Origin: Rhizoclosmatium globosum
Taxonomy: Eukaryota; Chytridiomycota; Chytridiomycetes; Chytridiales; Chytriomycetaceae
DNA length: 64,000 nucleotides
Direction: 5' to 3'
Assembly: GCA_002104985.1 (NCBI GenBank)
Contig: MCGO01000159.1
Coordinates: 22,288 to 86,287, forward strand
A program made the position numbers and the translations under genes. Shown here piece by piece: positions 10,031-20,455 of the stretch. How positions within the stretch are numbered: position 1 is the stretch's first letter; each line of letters starts with the position of its first letter. Below the pieces are notes generated by a model, which did not search any database, was not told the origin of the DNA, and saw only the letters and a list, made by a program, of their open reading frames with translations.

Positions 10031-11907
10031 TCACAGAGAATGATCCAAGAACCACGCTTTCGCCTCCAAGTTTCTAACAATGATTGGCACTTTGACTTGA
10101 CCAACCCAACGCTCTCAGCTCTCCATGCACGATATGCTGTAAATGTACCAGGACAAAGAACGCGCAGAATGCATCGCCCCAGTCTTCCATAGTGACGATC
10201 AAACAATGAGTTTGCTTTGCGCAAAGCCAAAGTCACGTTGTCTCAAGGTATGCAAGGTCCGATAATGCGCCAGTTTTGCTTCAAAGCAGAACGCCACGGT
10301 TTCCAATCCATTTAGGCTGTCAATAAATGACACAAACTCTGTTTCGAGTTTGTTGCCGAGATTATCGAAAACCACTTGGGCAGCTTTGAGGATTTCTGAT
10401 TCGTTGATGAGACATGGAGTTAAGCGGATATGCTTTCCCGTCCGATGTAGCGCATTATTGGGTTTCCAGTTATAGGGTGAAAGGTCACAAATTCCAGAAT
10501 ATCCCCAAGGTCGTAACGCCAGATTCCAGTCTCTTATTTGAAATAATAATTCGGTACTTTACTCCCTGCCTCAGTCTCGACTTGAAAAATTGTAATTAGG
10601 ACCAGGAATCAAAAGTGTTGACAATTACCGCAGAAACCAAGGCTATCTTTGCCTCGTGGTTCTTGTTTCCATGAACTCAAAAATTCCGGAAGGAATAAGG
10701 TGGAATAAATTTGGATCAGTGTGTCTTGCATGCTGATCCCAATGACAAAGCCTTCAGTGGCAGCATAAACTCCATATGAGAGGGTACAAGAACCCCAATT
10801 ACACGTTGAATCTAATAAATAATGTTACCAAGCTATGTAACTAGTTTTACTCACTGGTGGTATAAAAGCAGCGAACTGTCCAGCACAGCAAGCTTCAACA
10901 AACTTCAAGCTAGGCCAAACCTTACCGATCCAGCCTTCTTCACCAAAATTAATTAGCTTTAATTCGTACGCCCTGTGAGGATCTGCTTTCCAGCCCTGTT
11001 TGATGGGTTCATCAGTTCTTCACCAATCCTGCAGGTAACACGCCGAACTCAATGCAGTCCACTAACTCGTCCTTATGTTTTGAATATATTTGATCCAATC
11101 TAGTAGAATCGATGAATAGACAGTGGTGATTTTGAACAGATTAGAGTCAACCAAAGCAAACAATGCATGCAAACAAGCAATGTCGGGTAATGCTTGATGA
11201 GCTTGATAGCTAATGGGATACCACTCTCTGTAAATATGTAATAATATTAAGAAGATTCAAATAGCTACATGACATACCAAAACCAAAGCAATGTCAGCAT
11301 CAGTATGTAAACCGTTTGCCTTTCTTGCCAGTCGATTAATTATAGTGGCTGCTGCACACACAGGAAAGCTCTCAATGTATCGAGCCGCAAGCGAGTTTAT
11401 CTCAAATAAAGTACATTGGTATTTTAACAACTGAATCGTCCCAGCCAACTTTTCAACCTCATGGTCTGCACAAATTGCAAACAGCTTTGATTTTCCGCCT
11501 GATGTTGCTGATGAGTTTAAAAAATAATGTGCTTTCCCAGAGAACAGGATATCCTCAGTTTGAGCCTCTGGCCCTTTTGCTAGGATGCGGTTCTGAAAAA
11601 CTTCATAGTCTTCGTATGATGTAACTGGAATCAGTTTAGTGAAAGCAGCCTCAATTTGTTCCGATGTCAGTGTATGGTTTGTATCAAGGTAATGTTTGAA
11701 AGGTTCAAGGACAGGGGAAGTGCGAAAAAACTCCGTGTCTCGCAAATATGTAACGTGATAGTAAACGAACTCCTTTCTTTTGTCGTCCAGATGCTTGCGG
11801 TGGACAGCAACGGCAGACGGCTCAACAGTCGTTTTGATAATGGTAGTCACCAAGGTAGTCTCACCGCGCTTGACTGTAGTAGTTGTCTTGATAATTGATC
11901 TTTGCAT
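10031..11907 (-). CDS. GH3-family acyl-acid-amido synthetase-like protein, copy 2
   Basis: Middle gene of the GH3 array. The 5' exon is long and open (11907 to about 11275). It contains MQRSIIKTTTTVKRGETT, VTYLRDTEFFRTSPVLEPF, LIPVTSYEDYEVFQNRI and the ATP-motif region FLNSSATSGGKSKLFAICAD, followed by TLFEINSLAARYIESFP. Downstream exons give VWPSLKFVEACCAGQFAAFI, the LWP-L--I--C--G-----Y block of GH3 enzymes, and a C-terminal AYRAWRAESVG ending FLDHSL at 10031. GH3 proteins adenylate acyl acids with ATP and transfer them to amino acids. Its N-terminal half is the least disturbed of the three. The 3' half shows at least one base loss, in GTTGGG(x)TGGTCAAG near 10107-10112. It sits 188 bp from copy 1 and 108 bp from copy 3. 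Confidence 0.82.
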
Positions 11908-12015
11908 GGTTTTTGTTCTGAATCCACGTTTTGGGTTTTGTGTGCTGTCGGGGGGCTTGTCTCATTTCAATTCAATCAATTTAATTTTTCATTGGTCTTA
12001 GAACAACATTTAAAA

Positions 12016-13921
12016 TCACAAACAATGCGCCAAGAACCAATCTCTGACCTCCAAATTAGAAGCAACGATAGGAATTTTGACTTGACCAGATCCAACAGTT
12101 TCGGCTTTCCAACTTCGATACTTTGAAAACGACCCAGGACGTAAAAAGTGAACAACGCACTTTCTAAGTTTTCCTTCTAACTCCGCATCAAAGACCGTGT
12201 TTTCTTGACGCAACACAGATGTCAAAACGTTTTCCAACCCACTGACCGAAACAGTCGAGTCTGATTTACGTTCAAAACAGAAGGCGATAGTCTCGCGTCC
12301 ACCCAAAATGTCTGCAAACGATGTGAATTCTCCTTTAATCTCATCTTTGACCTGATCGAAAACGGCTTGGGCTGCTTTGAGAATCTCGGACTCAGTCACA
12401 AGGCAGGGGACCAACCTAATCCCTCCATCCCGTCCAATGTATTGAATAATTGGATTCTTGGTTGCAGGATGGAATCCGACAAATTCAACAATATCGCCAA
12501 GGAAATAGCGCCAAATCCCAAGAGACTTGTTGGAGACAACGAGTTGATATCTTTCTCCTTGTTTTAGCTCAGCCTATATAGTGAAAAGAAATTAGATGTA
12601 GTTTCTTTGAAATTAAGTAAACCAACCACGGAAATCAAGGCTTTGTTTCCGCGAGTTTCTAAGTATTCAAAGACTACACCGAAGTTGGGAATTTGGAACA
12701 GGTTTGGGTTACTTGCGTCTTGGAGACTAATCCCACCACAAACCCCTCCGTGCATCCATAAACGCCAAAAACAATTTTAACGGAAGGCCCAATAGCAAAT
12801 CGTATCTATAACAGAACAGCATCAAATAAACTGTTGGTATTCAATCACAAACCTTTGGAATTCCTGCGCGAAGGGGCCACCACAACCTGCTTCGACGGAT
12901 GCAATTTTGGCCAAACAGCTTTCATCCAGCTTCTTGGCTAAATTGATTTGTTTTAAGTCTTGGGCTCTCGATGGGTTCGCACTCCAGCTCGATTTTATGG
13001 CATCTTCCAGCCTTCATCAAACACAAGTCCTTGAGGCAAAGTACCTTTTCAATACAGTCCAATAATTCATCCTTGTGATCTTGAATGGTGTGGATCCAAT
13101 CCAATACTGTGGACGAAAATACGCTCCCGATATAACCCACGTTCTGATCCATCAAGCCAAAAGAGCATGAAGAATCAATAGACTGGGTAGTGCTTGATGA
13201 GCTTGACCGCCAAAGGAACCCATTTCTAATTGATGTTCAACAATGCCAAGACAAACCCACTTAGTGTCAAAATCAATACAAACCAACAGCATTAGCGATT
13301 TCCTTATCATCGTCAATCCTTTCAACTTTGCTACGATACGGTTTCCCATAACAGTACCCATACTGACGGCAATCCTTCAATCATTCGAACCGCCAAAGAA
13401 TTGATTTCAAGAAACGTACTGCCGGCGCAAGATGCGGAGCTTCATTTTATGTACTTCCAGCATCTGTTTTCCAATGTCATCGGTGTGACGACAGGGAAGA
13501 GTTTTGGCTTCCCGCCAGAAGTGGATGACGAGTTGATGATATAATTCGCGATCCCTGGAAACAATAAGTCTGGAGTCTCGCGATCGCCGCCGGTTATGAT
13601 GCGATCAAGGAACTGCTTGTAGTCTTCGAAGGTTGTGATAGGGATCAAATTGGTGAATGCCTCCTCAAGCTCGGCAGGAGTCGGAGAAGTATTGGTTTCA
13701 AGGTATTGTCTGAATGCAGCGAGAGCCGGAGCTGTGCGGTAGAATTCGGTGACATTCAAGGTTGTGACAAAGTCAGAGATGACGCCTCGGCGTTGGTTTG
13801 TCAGGTGAAGACGAAGGGCAACAGCAGCAGCAGACTCAAACGTGGTCTTGATTTCCTTCTTGATGATAGTCTTGGCACCTGCGCTTGTTGTGGTGGTTGT
13901 GGTGGTTGTTTTCTTCAACAT
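12016..13921 (-). CDS. GH3-family acyl-acid-amido synthetase-like protein, copy 3
   Basis: Upstream member of the GH3 array. It starts MLKKTTTTTTTTSAG, then FVTTLNVTEFYRTAPALAAF, LIPITTFEDYKQFLDRI and the motif INSSSTSGGKPKLFPVV. After a one-base break it continues DDIGKQMLEVHKMKLR, then in a further frame STFLEINSLAVRMIEGLP and MGTVMGNRIVAKLK. Another base loss lies at the T run 13320-13322. The central exons contain GYIGSVFSSTVLDWIHTIQD. The C-terminal exon (12414-12016) is open, with ETIAFCFERKSD, KCVVHFLRPGSFSKYRSWKA and the end VRDWFLAHCL. The three copies share the Thr-rich N-terminus, the exon layout and this C-terminal signature, so they arose by tandem duplication. The enzyme class uses ATP to activate a carboxylate; the natural substrate cannot be read from sequence. 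Confidence 0.85.
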
Positions 13922-13994
13922 TTTGTTCTTTCAAACTCAATTTTGAACAAACACGCCACACTTAACGAAGTTTAATTAAATTGTCTCCACTTTC

Positions 13995-16900
13995 TTACTT
14001 CTTAATCTGAAGCCCCGGAAATACAATCGCGAAAATCTCATGATACCAGCTAACAAAATGAGGCGTTAATCCATCCTTAATATATGCAGGCAGTTCATCC
14101 CAATCACTCTTGTTTGATGCAGGGAAGATGATGTTTTCTACTCCAGATCGCTTTGCGGCGATCGTCTTTTCCTTCACACCTCCGATTTTGAGGACTTTTC
14201 CTGTTAGAGTCAGTTCTCCAGTCATGGTAACGTTTGCGATGGCGGGTGTGTCGAGAGCAAGAGAAAGGAGTGAGGTTGTCATGGTTGTTCCAGCAGATGG
14301 ACCTTTCGCAGATATTAGAAACGTATTGTTGACTGTTTAAGACTCACCATCTTTTGGAGTCGCACCCTCTGGAACATGCATATGCACACTAGCTTTGTCA
14401 AAGAATTTGTTGTCGGGGAAGTGCTTCGCCATGAAGGCTTTGGAGAAAGTGTATGCGATTGTTGAACTCTCCTTCATCACATCACCCATTTGTCCAGTAC
14501 GGTGGAAAGATGGCTTTGACGATTCTGTGATGCTCGAGTCGAGAACAGATTCGATGTAGAGGAAGATCCACCTATTTCGATGGTTAGCAATCAACACAAC
14601 CTAAAGATCTTCAAACGTACCCATGTTAGTCCAAGCCAATCCCATGATAACACCCGCCGGAGTAGTATCATACATACGGTCTGAAGTATAAACAGGAGAG
14701 CCAACGAAATCCTTCAAATTCTCCTTCGAAATGACCAACTTGGCAGGCTCCTCCCCCTTCTTACTCTCCTCATCCTGACTTCTCTGAACAACCCGGAACG
14801 CAGCTTTACGATACACCTTGTCCACATGCTTCTTCAAGTTTCTCACACCACTCTCACGGCAGTAATTACGAATCAAGACTTCGACAGCACCCTCCTCCAA
14901 TTCAACTTGCTCCTTTGACAGCCCGCTTGCTTCACGCGCGTTGGGTGACAGGTATTTCATGGCGATGGCGACTTTCTCTTCGGCAACATAGCCGGAAAGG
15001 GTGATTACTTCCATACGGTCGAGGAGGGGTCCTGGGATCGTGTCGAGAGAGTTTGCTGTGCAGACAAAGAGGACTTTGGAGAGGTCGAGGGGAACGTCCA
15101 TGTAGTGGTCAAGGAAGGAGGAGTTTTGCTCGGGGTCGAGAAGTTCGAGGAGTGCTGAGGCTGGGTCTCCTTGATGTCCACGTCCGAGTTTGTCAACTAA
15201 AAAGGGGAGGAGATGAGTTAGTATACGAATGCTATTATTGTGCATATATACTCACTTTCGTCAATCATGATCAACGGGTTCTCGGTTTGGACCTTCTTGA
15301 GCGCTTGAATAACCTTTCCTGGCATCGCACCAACGTATGTTCTTCGGTGTCCCTTGATTTCGGCGACATCAGTCAATCCTCCAACAGAGAAACGGAAGAA
15401 CTCGCGTCCAAGTGCACGAGCGATGGATTTACCAACGGAGGTCTTTCCAACACCTAACATTACGTAACTTCAGTATGAGGCTTCAGAAGATATCCCGCAA
15501 AATCTACAAACCTGGAGGCCCAACCATACAAATGATCTTTCCCTCAACAGTACCTCTCAACTTTCCAACTGCAATAAACTCCAAAATGCGATCCTTGACA
15601 TCCTTCAATCCATAGTGATCTTCATCCAACACTTCCATAGCATGCTTGATATCAAAGTTCTCCTTCGAATGACGACCCCACGGAATCAACGTAAGCCAAT
15701 CCAAATAATTACGCGTCACATTGAATTCAGAAGCTTGAGGCTCCAAATTCTGCAACTTTCCAATTTCTTCATCAAACACCTTCTTGATGGCTTCAGGCAT
15801 ATTCAACTTCTCAGCACGCTCCTTGAACTTGGTCACGAGTTTATCTTTTCCATCGGACTCCATTCCAAGCTCCTTTTTGATCCCCTTGAGCTGTTCCATG
15901 AGGAAGTATTCTTGCTGTTTACGCGTGATTTTCTTGTCGACTTCTTTGGAGATTTCTTGCTGCAGTTTTGCGTTTGCGAGTTCTTTTTTGAGGACGTAGA
16001 GGGATTTTTGGAGGCGTTCTTCGATTGAGGTTGATTCGAGGACGGATTGGAGTTCTAATGGTTCACCAGACGAGACGGCGGCGGCAAAGTCGGCTATAGG
16101 AGGAGACAGGTTTCAGTTAGAAATGATGTGAATTCCATAAATAATAGCTTACCCAACTTTCCAGCGTCTTGGAAAGCGTTTCCTCCAGTTTGGATAGAGA
16201 AGGTCAGGATTTGGTCACGCAGAAGGGGATTCATCAACGAGATTTCTTTGAGCACATTCAGAATCTCAGAGATTGTCGCCTTGATGGTTGGTGATTCTGG
16301 ATCGTAGTCTGCATCAACTTTGTTGGAAATGTTGACGACAGAAACATTGTGAGCAGCAAGGTGCTTGTTGATTGGGTTGTAGCCTGTGTAAAACAGATAA
16401 GAATGATTTGATAATCGAAGGTACACAATACCTGACTTGTCGTCAGTTCCATCATCCAGCTCATCTTCTTCTTCTCCCAATTCTTGTTTGGTGTCCTTTG
16501 AAGACGCGTCGGCTGTTCCAAAGGTTCTTCCTGCACTGGCTTCAGCCAACGCTGAAGTAGACTCTCCACCAATACCTTCTTCAACAGACTTTTCTGAGGC
16601 GGTAACAACAGTGGTTGCATCAGCCTTGACAGCAGCTTCTGAACAAATCTGTTAGGATAGAACTAAAGAATAGTTTGAAATGCGGTCATCGATTGTGTAA
16701 TTCATATCGCTCTACTCTTCTTTTCTTTCTTTCCCTCTCTTTTAACTTTACTCTCCTTCGCTCCTCTTTCAAGCTCAATATGGCTGCAAACTCACTTTGA
16801 GAAGGAAGGAGTTGATCAAGGTGAACACGACGATGAGGATAGACGACAACAGTGAGAGCCTTATCATCGGGCCCAGCGTTATAAACAGAAGTAATTTGAG

Positions 16901-17585
16901 CAAAGACACCGACGGGATGGACTTGGTCGGGCGAGTCAAGAGTATCAGGTTCATATTTTTCATCTTTGGTCAAAAAGATGGATACATAAGGCTGACGCCT
17001 GTCCAAGAGCGATTGGATGGCAGCAATAACATGAGGATCTTTAATGTAGAGGGACTTGTAGAAGCCGGGAAAGAGAGGACGACGGGTGAGAGGGATTGCC
17101 AAAGTTTGCGGGTACTCCTTCGGGACAGATACTTTCTGGACAGACGAGTTGTTGTTGTTGTTGCTGTTGCTGTCTGAGTTGTCTCCGGCGTTTGAAGGAG
17201 GAGCCGAGTTTGTGTTTGGCGGAGCAGCCGCACTTCCGCCGCCTCGTTTCGCCTCTGAATCGAGTTCGAGTTTCTCGTTCTTTGCCGCGTCCAAGTCCAC
17301 GTTCAGATCAGATTCCGAATCGAGAAGGCGTTCGAGCAGCAGCTTCTTTTCGTTCTCGCCAATGTCGATTGCGATTCGGCTGTGGTTCTGGTTCGAATTC
17401 GCAGTGCTTCGGAGCAGCGACGATCGTCGGCTGCCGCGTCCACTTCCGCTTCCGTTCGAGTTGTTCGAGTGGCGCCGCACAACTTCAGTCAGACTCACTG
17501 GCGACACACTGCGCCGCGCGAGGAACGCCGAAGTGAGAACGCGAGACCGCATTTGCGATGGCGTAGAGAACAGGACGCGATGCAT
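13995..17585 (-). CDS. PIM1: mitochondrial Lon protease
   Basis: Multi-exon gene for the ATP-dependent Lon protease of the mitochondrial matrix. The N-terminus [20 protein letters not shown] is Arg/Ser-rich and amphipathic, fitting a presequence, and is followed by an Asn/Ser-rich linker. The Lon N-domain begins at [20 protein letters not shown]. The AAA+ module shows VGPPG joined to [13 protein letters not shown] (Walker A), PLIMIDE then [20 protein letters not shown] (Walker B region), and [13 protein letters not shown]. The protease domain has [10 protein letters not shown] with the catalytic Ser and [14 protein letters not shown] with the catalytic Lys. The C-terminus is FPGLQIKK. One probable base loss lies in a G pair at 14561-14562, just after an intron, where the family's WTxMGGSxLYIES continues in another frame. 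Its role is degradation of oxidised or misfolded matrix proteins and mtDNA maintenance. Confidence 0.96.
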
Positions 17586-18025
17586 TCAGGTGGTGGTGGT
17601 GGTGTAGAGAAGGTGGTGGGTGACGTGGTTGGTTTTGTCAAACGGATCAAAAGGAGAAGGAGCAGAATGTCCAATGGAATCAGATCGAATATCATATTTC
17701 AAATGAAACAAGGGACCAATGCATCCAATCATTCATCAAGGAATACCTTAACCTCTCAGCATCGCCTTAATTTTATTTTGCCTCCTGGTAGAAAAAAACA
17801 AACAGATTTTTTAGATAATTATTTTTCTTCTTTTCAATTACTTTTAACAGGCTACACATTTTTTGACTTTGTTAAAACCTGAATATCATACGGACTCTTG
17901 TTTTTACGATAATGCAAAGGGTTTTGGTCGTCCCAGAAAAGATAATTCCTCTTTGCCAAACTTGACCGCAACTCTCTCCAATCGATTCCATCACATCACA
18001 CCTTTATAATGGTACCTACTGTTCA
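17586..18025. other. intergenic region with divergent 5' ends
   Basis: 440 bp between the Lon start (minus) and the glycoprotein gene (plus). It begins with a GGT-rich run (about 17591-17606) just upstream of Lon and continues AT-rich. The real first exon of the glycoprotein gene, including a signal peptide, may lie here. No other structure is visible. Confidence 0.5.
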
Positions 18026-19615
18026 TTGTGCAGAAATTTCTACGTGAAGCTTGTTTTCTTTCTCAAGAGTACATTAATGATGGACAAACCGTCAAGGGCG
18101 GGCTTGTGCAAGGAGATCAGAAAACTCTCCAACAAAACGATGCCCTTCCAATATCCAATGAGTATGGTCGGAGGCGCTTTTGAGCGATTTGTGGCTGCAG
18201 TTCCAGATTGTAGCGACGGTATCCCTGATCCAAGCCCTGCCATGCTCAAGTGCTTGGAGTTCAGCTTCCCTGCAACGTTTACCCTCAATATGGAGACCCC
18301 TTATAGCCCCTACACTGAAACGCAGTTGAACGGAACTCTGTCCACCCACTTCAACTTCACATCTACGGATCCTGCATGTGGCGCACCAAACTATCTCTCC
18401 AGACTGACAGCAGTCTATGGTCTCGAAGTGTCCTCGCAATTTTACAAGCTTGGAATCAACTTTAATAACAGTAATGGACCTGCCGAAACCCCTCACTCCA
18501 TTTCAAGAGCAGTATCCTGGTTCAGGTTGATTCCAAAGGGAAATATCAACCAAAAGCAAATAACGTGTTATTTGCAGTGGTCTGCACTCTCAATTCAATA
18601 TCCAGACTCATACGTTCTAGCTTACAATAACCCTGTCTGTGGGCCGTCTGCACCCAAGCCCCTTGATGCCTCCGAAACAAGCAAGTTCAAATTGGCGATT
18701 GGTAGTGCTCTATTCGATGGTACCATCTATCCCCCAGCTGAAACGTATGCTGCTGCATATGGTCTTACCCCTGCAAACGCTGTATACAAGTTCATCACCA
18801 ACTTCAAGTTCACATACACTGTTACTTCGGACCCTGCCTCTCCAACCGCCGATAACTCTTGCGTTTACACATACTTGGTGGACAACCGCCCGACTGTACT
18901 TCGTAACTTCACGCTTGTCGCGTACAATCTCGGTGCCTTGACTGTAATGCCTGGAATGAACTTTACGGCCGAATGTTTTGACTCCCTTCAAGCAGTTGAC
19001 CTTAACAATTACGCTTATTCAAACAGCTCTGTGGTGTGTGGGCCTGTTGATGTATATGATCGATTTAGCAAGTTCTTTGGGGATGATAAGAACATTGTGC
19101 TGAACGTTCTGGATGAAACTACTCGTGTTTTCAATGTTTCGACGGGTTATCCGGACTCTAACCTGGGTCGTCGTGATGCTGGTGACGCTATGTTCCGTTT
19201 CGTTGATACTTCGTTGGTTGTCAAGACAACTACCACTTCCACCTCGACTTTCACCGCTACGTCTATCTCTACTTTCACTGTGACCTCTACAGCAACGATT
19301 AACTCTGTCTCAACCAAGGTAAATTTCTTTTCGGGAGATTGTATACTGATTTGATAATACTAGGCGGCCACAACTGCTGCTGTTCCTTCTGTCGTAGCTT
19401 CTGGAAGTGCTGTTACTTCTGTTGTTTCTTCTACTCTAGCGTCCGGAGGTGCCTCTGGAAACGCTGTTCCTACTTCTTCAGTCGCTCCTGTTCCCACTGG
19501 TTACGCTGCTCCTTCTGCTTATGGGGCTCCAGGAAGCAACAACATTTACAAGGGATCCGCGGTTAAGACTTGTGGTGCAGCTGCACTCATTGTCGTTTTT
19601 GTTTTTATGTTTTGA
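18026..19615 (+). CDS. secreted glycoprotein with Ser/Thr stalk and GPI-anchor signal, unknown family
   Basis: A long exon (open from about 18026 to 19320) and a second exon (19364-19615) join after VSTK to give roughly 520 residues. The body has many N-glycosylation sequons (NGT, NFT, NSS, NVS) and paired Cys residues in CGAPNYL, CGPSAPKP and CGPVDVYD, as expected of an extracellular protein. It then becomes a Thr/Ser stalk (TTTSTSTFTATSISTFTVTS) and an Ala/Ser/Val/Pro tail, and ends KTCGAAALIVVFVFMF, a hydrophobic tail of GPI-attachment type. No clear signal peptide is seen at the available ATGs (18026, 18077, 18080), so a short upstream exon probably supplies it. The family is not recognised. 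A cell-wall or zoospore/cyst surface role is an inference from architecture. Confidence 0.7.
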
Positions 19616-19824
19616 GTTGCTTTCATTGTTTCCAAGTTGAAGTTTTGAAGTAGGAATCTGTAGGATTATCATTTATCCCACATTTAACAATTAGATAGTA
19701 ATTATATATTTAGAAAAATATATGGTATAACGATTTTTGGTTTGTTGTTGTGGAAAAGCACCAGAGTGGCAAAGTTCACAGAAGATGTTGTTCCTCCTGT
19801 CAGAAAACAGTCAATTAAACCTCA

Positions 19825-20370
19825 ATGGAGGCTTTCCGTAAACTAGACTTCCGAATCGGACGCATCTTAGCAGTAGACCTGTTTCCCAAAGCGCGAAACC
19901 CTTCCTACAAAGTCCGTGTCGACTTTGGTCCCTCTCTTGGAATTCGAATGTCTTCAGCCCAGCTTACGAAGGGTTACCCTGACCCGTCGACTCTGGTGGG
20001 ACAATTGACGCTCGCTGTGATCAATTTTCCACCTCGACGTATCGCTGGATTCAGTTCTGAAGTGTTGATCACTGGAATGTATGCTGATGATGTTCGTGTG
20101 TTCTTGGTGCAACCGGCGCAGGAGGTTGAAGTTGGAAGTAGAGTAACGGTGTTGGATTCTGTAACGGGTGTGCTTCTGGATGTGGGGGATAAAGCAGCAC
20201 AAGGTGCGACTATAGAAGACTTTCACCAATGCCAGTTTGCGTTGACTGCCAGCAAGTATTTGGGCCTTGGTGGATATGATGAACATATTCTTGCTGTCGA
20301 AAACGGTGAATCTGATCCTATTCCGCTTGTAACTAGTGATGAAATAGCTGTGGGAACTGCACTTAAATAG
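19825..20370 (+). CDS. CsaA-like tRNA-binding (OB-fold) protein with C-terminal extension
   Basis: Intronless, 181 residues. Residues 1-112 closely follow the bacterial CsaA pattern: FRKLDFRIGRILAVDLFPKA, then RVDFGPSLGIRMSSAQLT, LVGQLTLAVINFPPRRIAGF and SSEVLITGM. CsaA is a dimeric OB-fold protein of the EMAPII / Trbp111 / MetRS-C-terminal tRNA-binding superfamily, described in bacteria as an export-linked chaperone. Here about 60 further residues follow (TVLDSVTGVLLDVGDKAAQG to EIAVGTALK) which bacterial CsaA, normally about 110 residues, lacks. The start at 19825 fits the family N-terminus. No targeting signal is seen. Its role in fungi is unclear; tRNA or protein binding is inferred from the fold. 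Confidence 0.82.
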   Translation: MEAFRKLDFRIGRILAVDLFPKARNPSYKVRVDFGPSLGIRMSSAQLTKGYPDPSTLVGQLTLAVINFPPRRIAGFSSEVLITGMYADDVRVFLVQPAQEVEVGSRVTVLDSVTGVLLDVGDKAAQGATIEDFHQCQFALTASKYLGLGGYDEHILAVENGESDPIPLVTSDEIAVGTALK

Positions 20371-20455
20371 CTTATAATATGAAAATGTAGCATTCAATAT
20401 ACTGTATTGGAAAGAATAAAGGTAAATATAGTCGAAGGAAAAAACGTGATGCAAC

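Noticed and set aside
7983..13921. GH3 array as pseudogenes
   Set aside because: Frame breaks are present, but the same type of one-base loss hits essential single-copy genes nearby, so decay is not proven. Copy 2 keeps a long open first exon.
7983..13921. GH3 read as glycoside hydrolase family 3
   Set aside because: The motifs (S-S-x-T-S-G-G, LWP block) belong to the acyl-adenylase GH3 family; no glycosidase features are present.
17086..17607. 173-residue plus-strand ORF with Ser/Arg-rich sequence
   Set aside because: Antisense of the low-complexity N-terminal part of Lon; no independent support.
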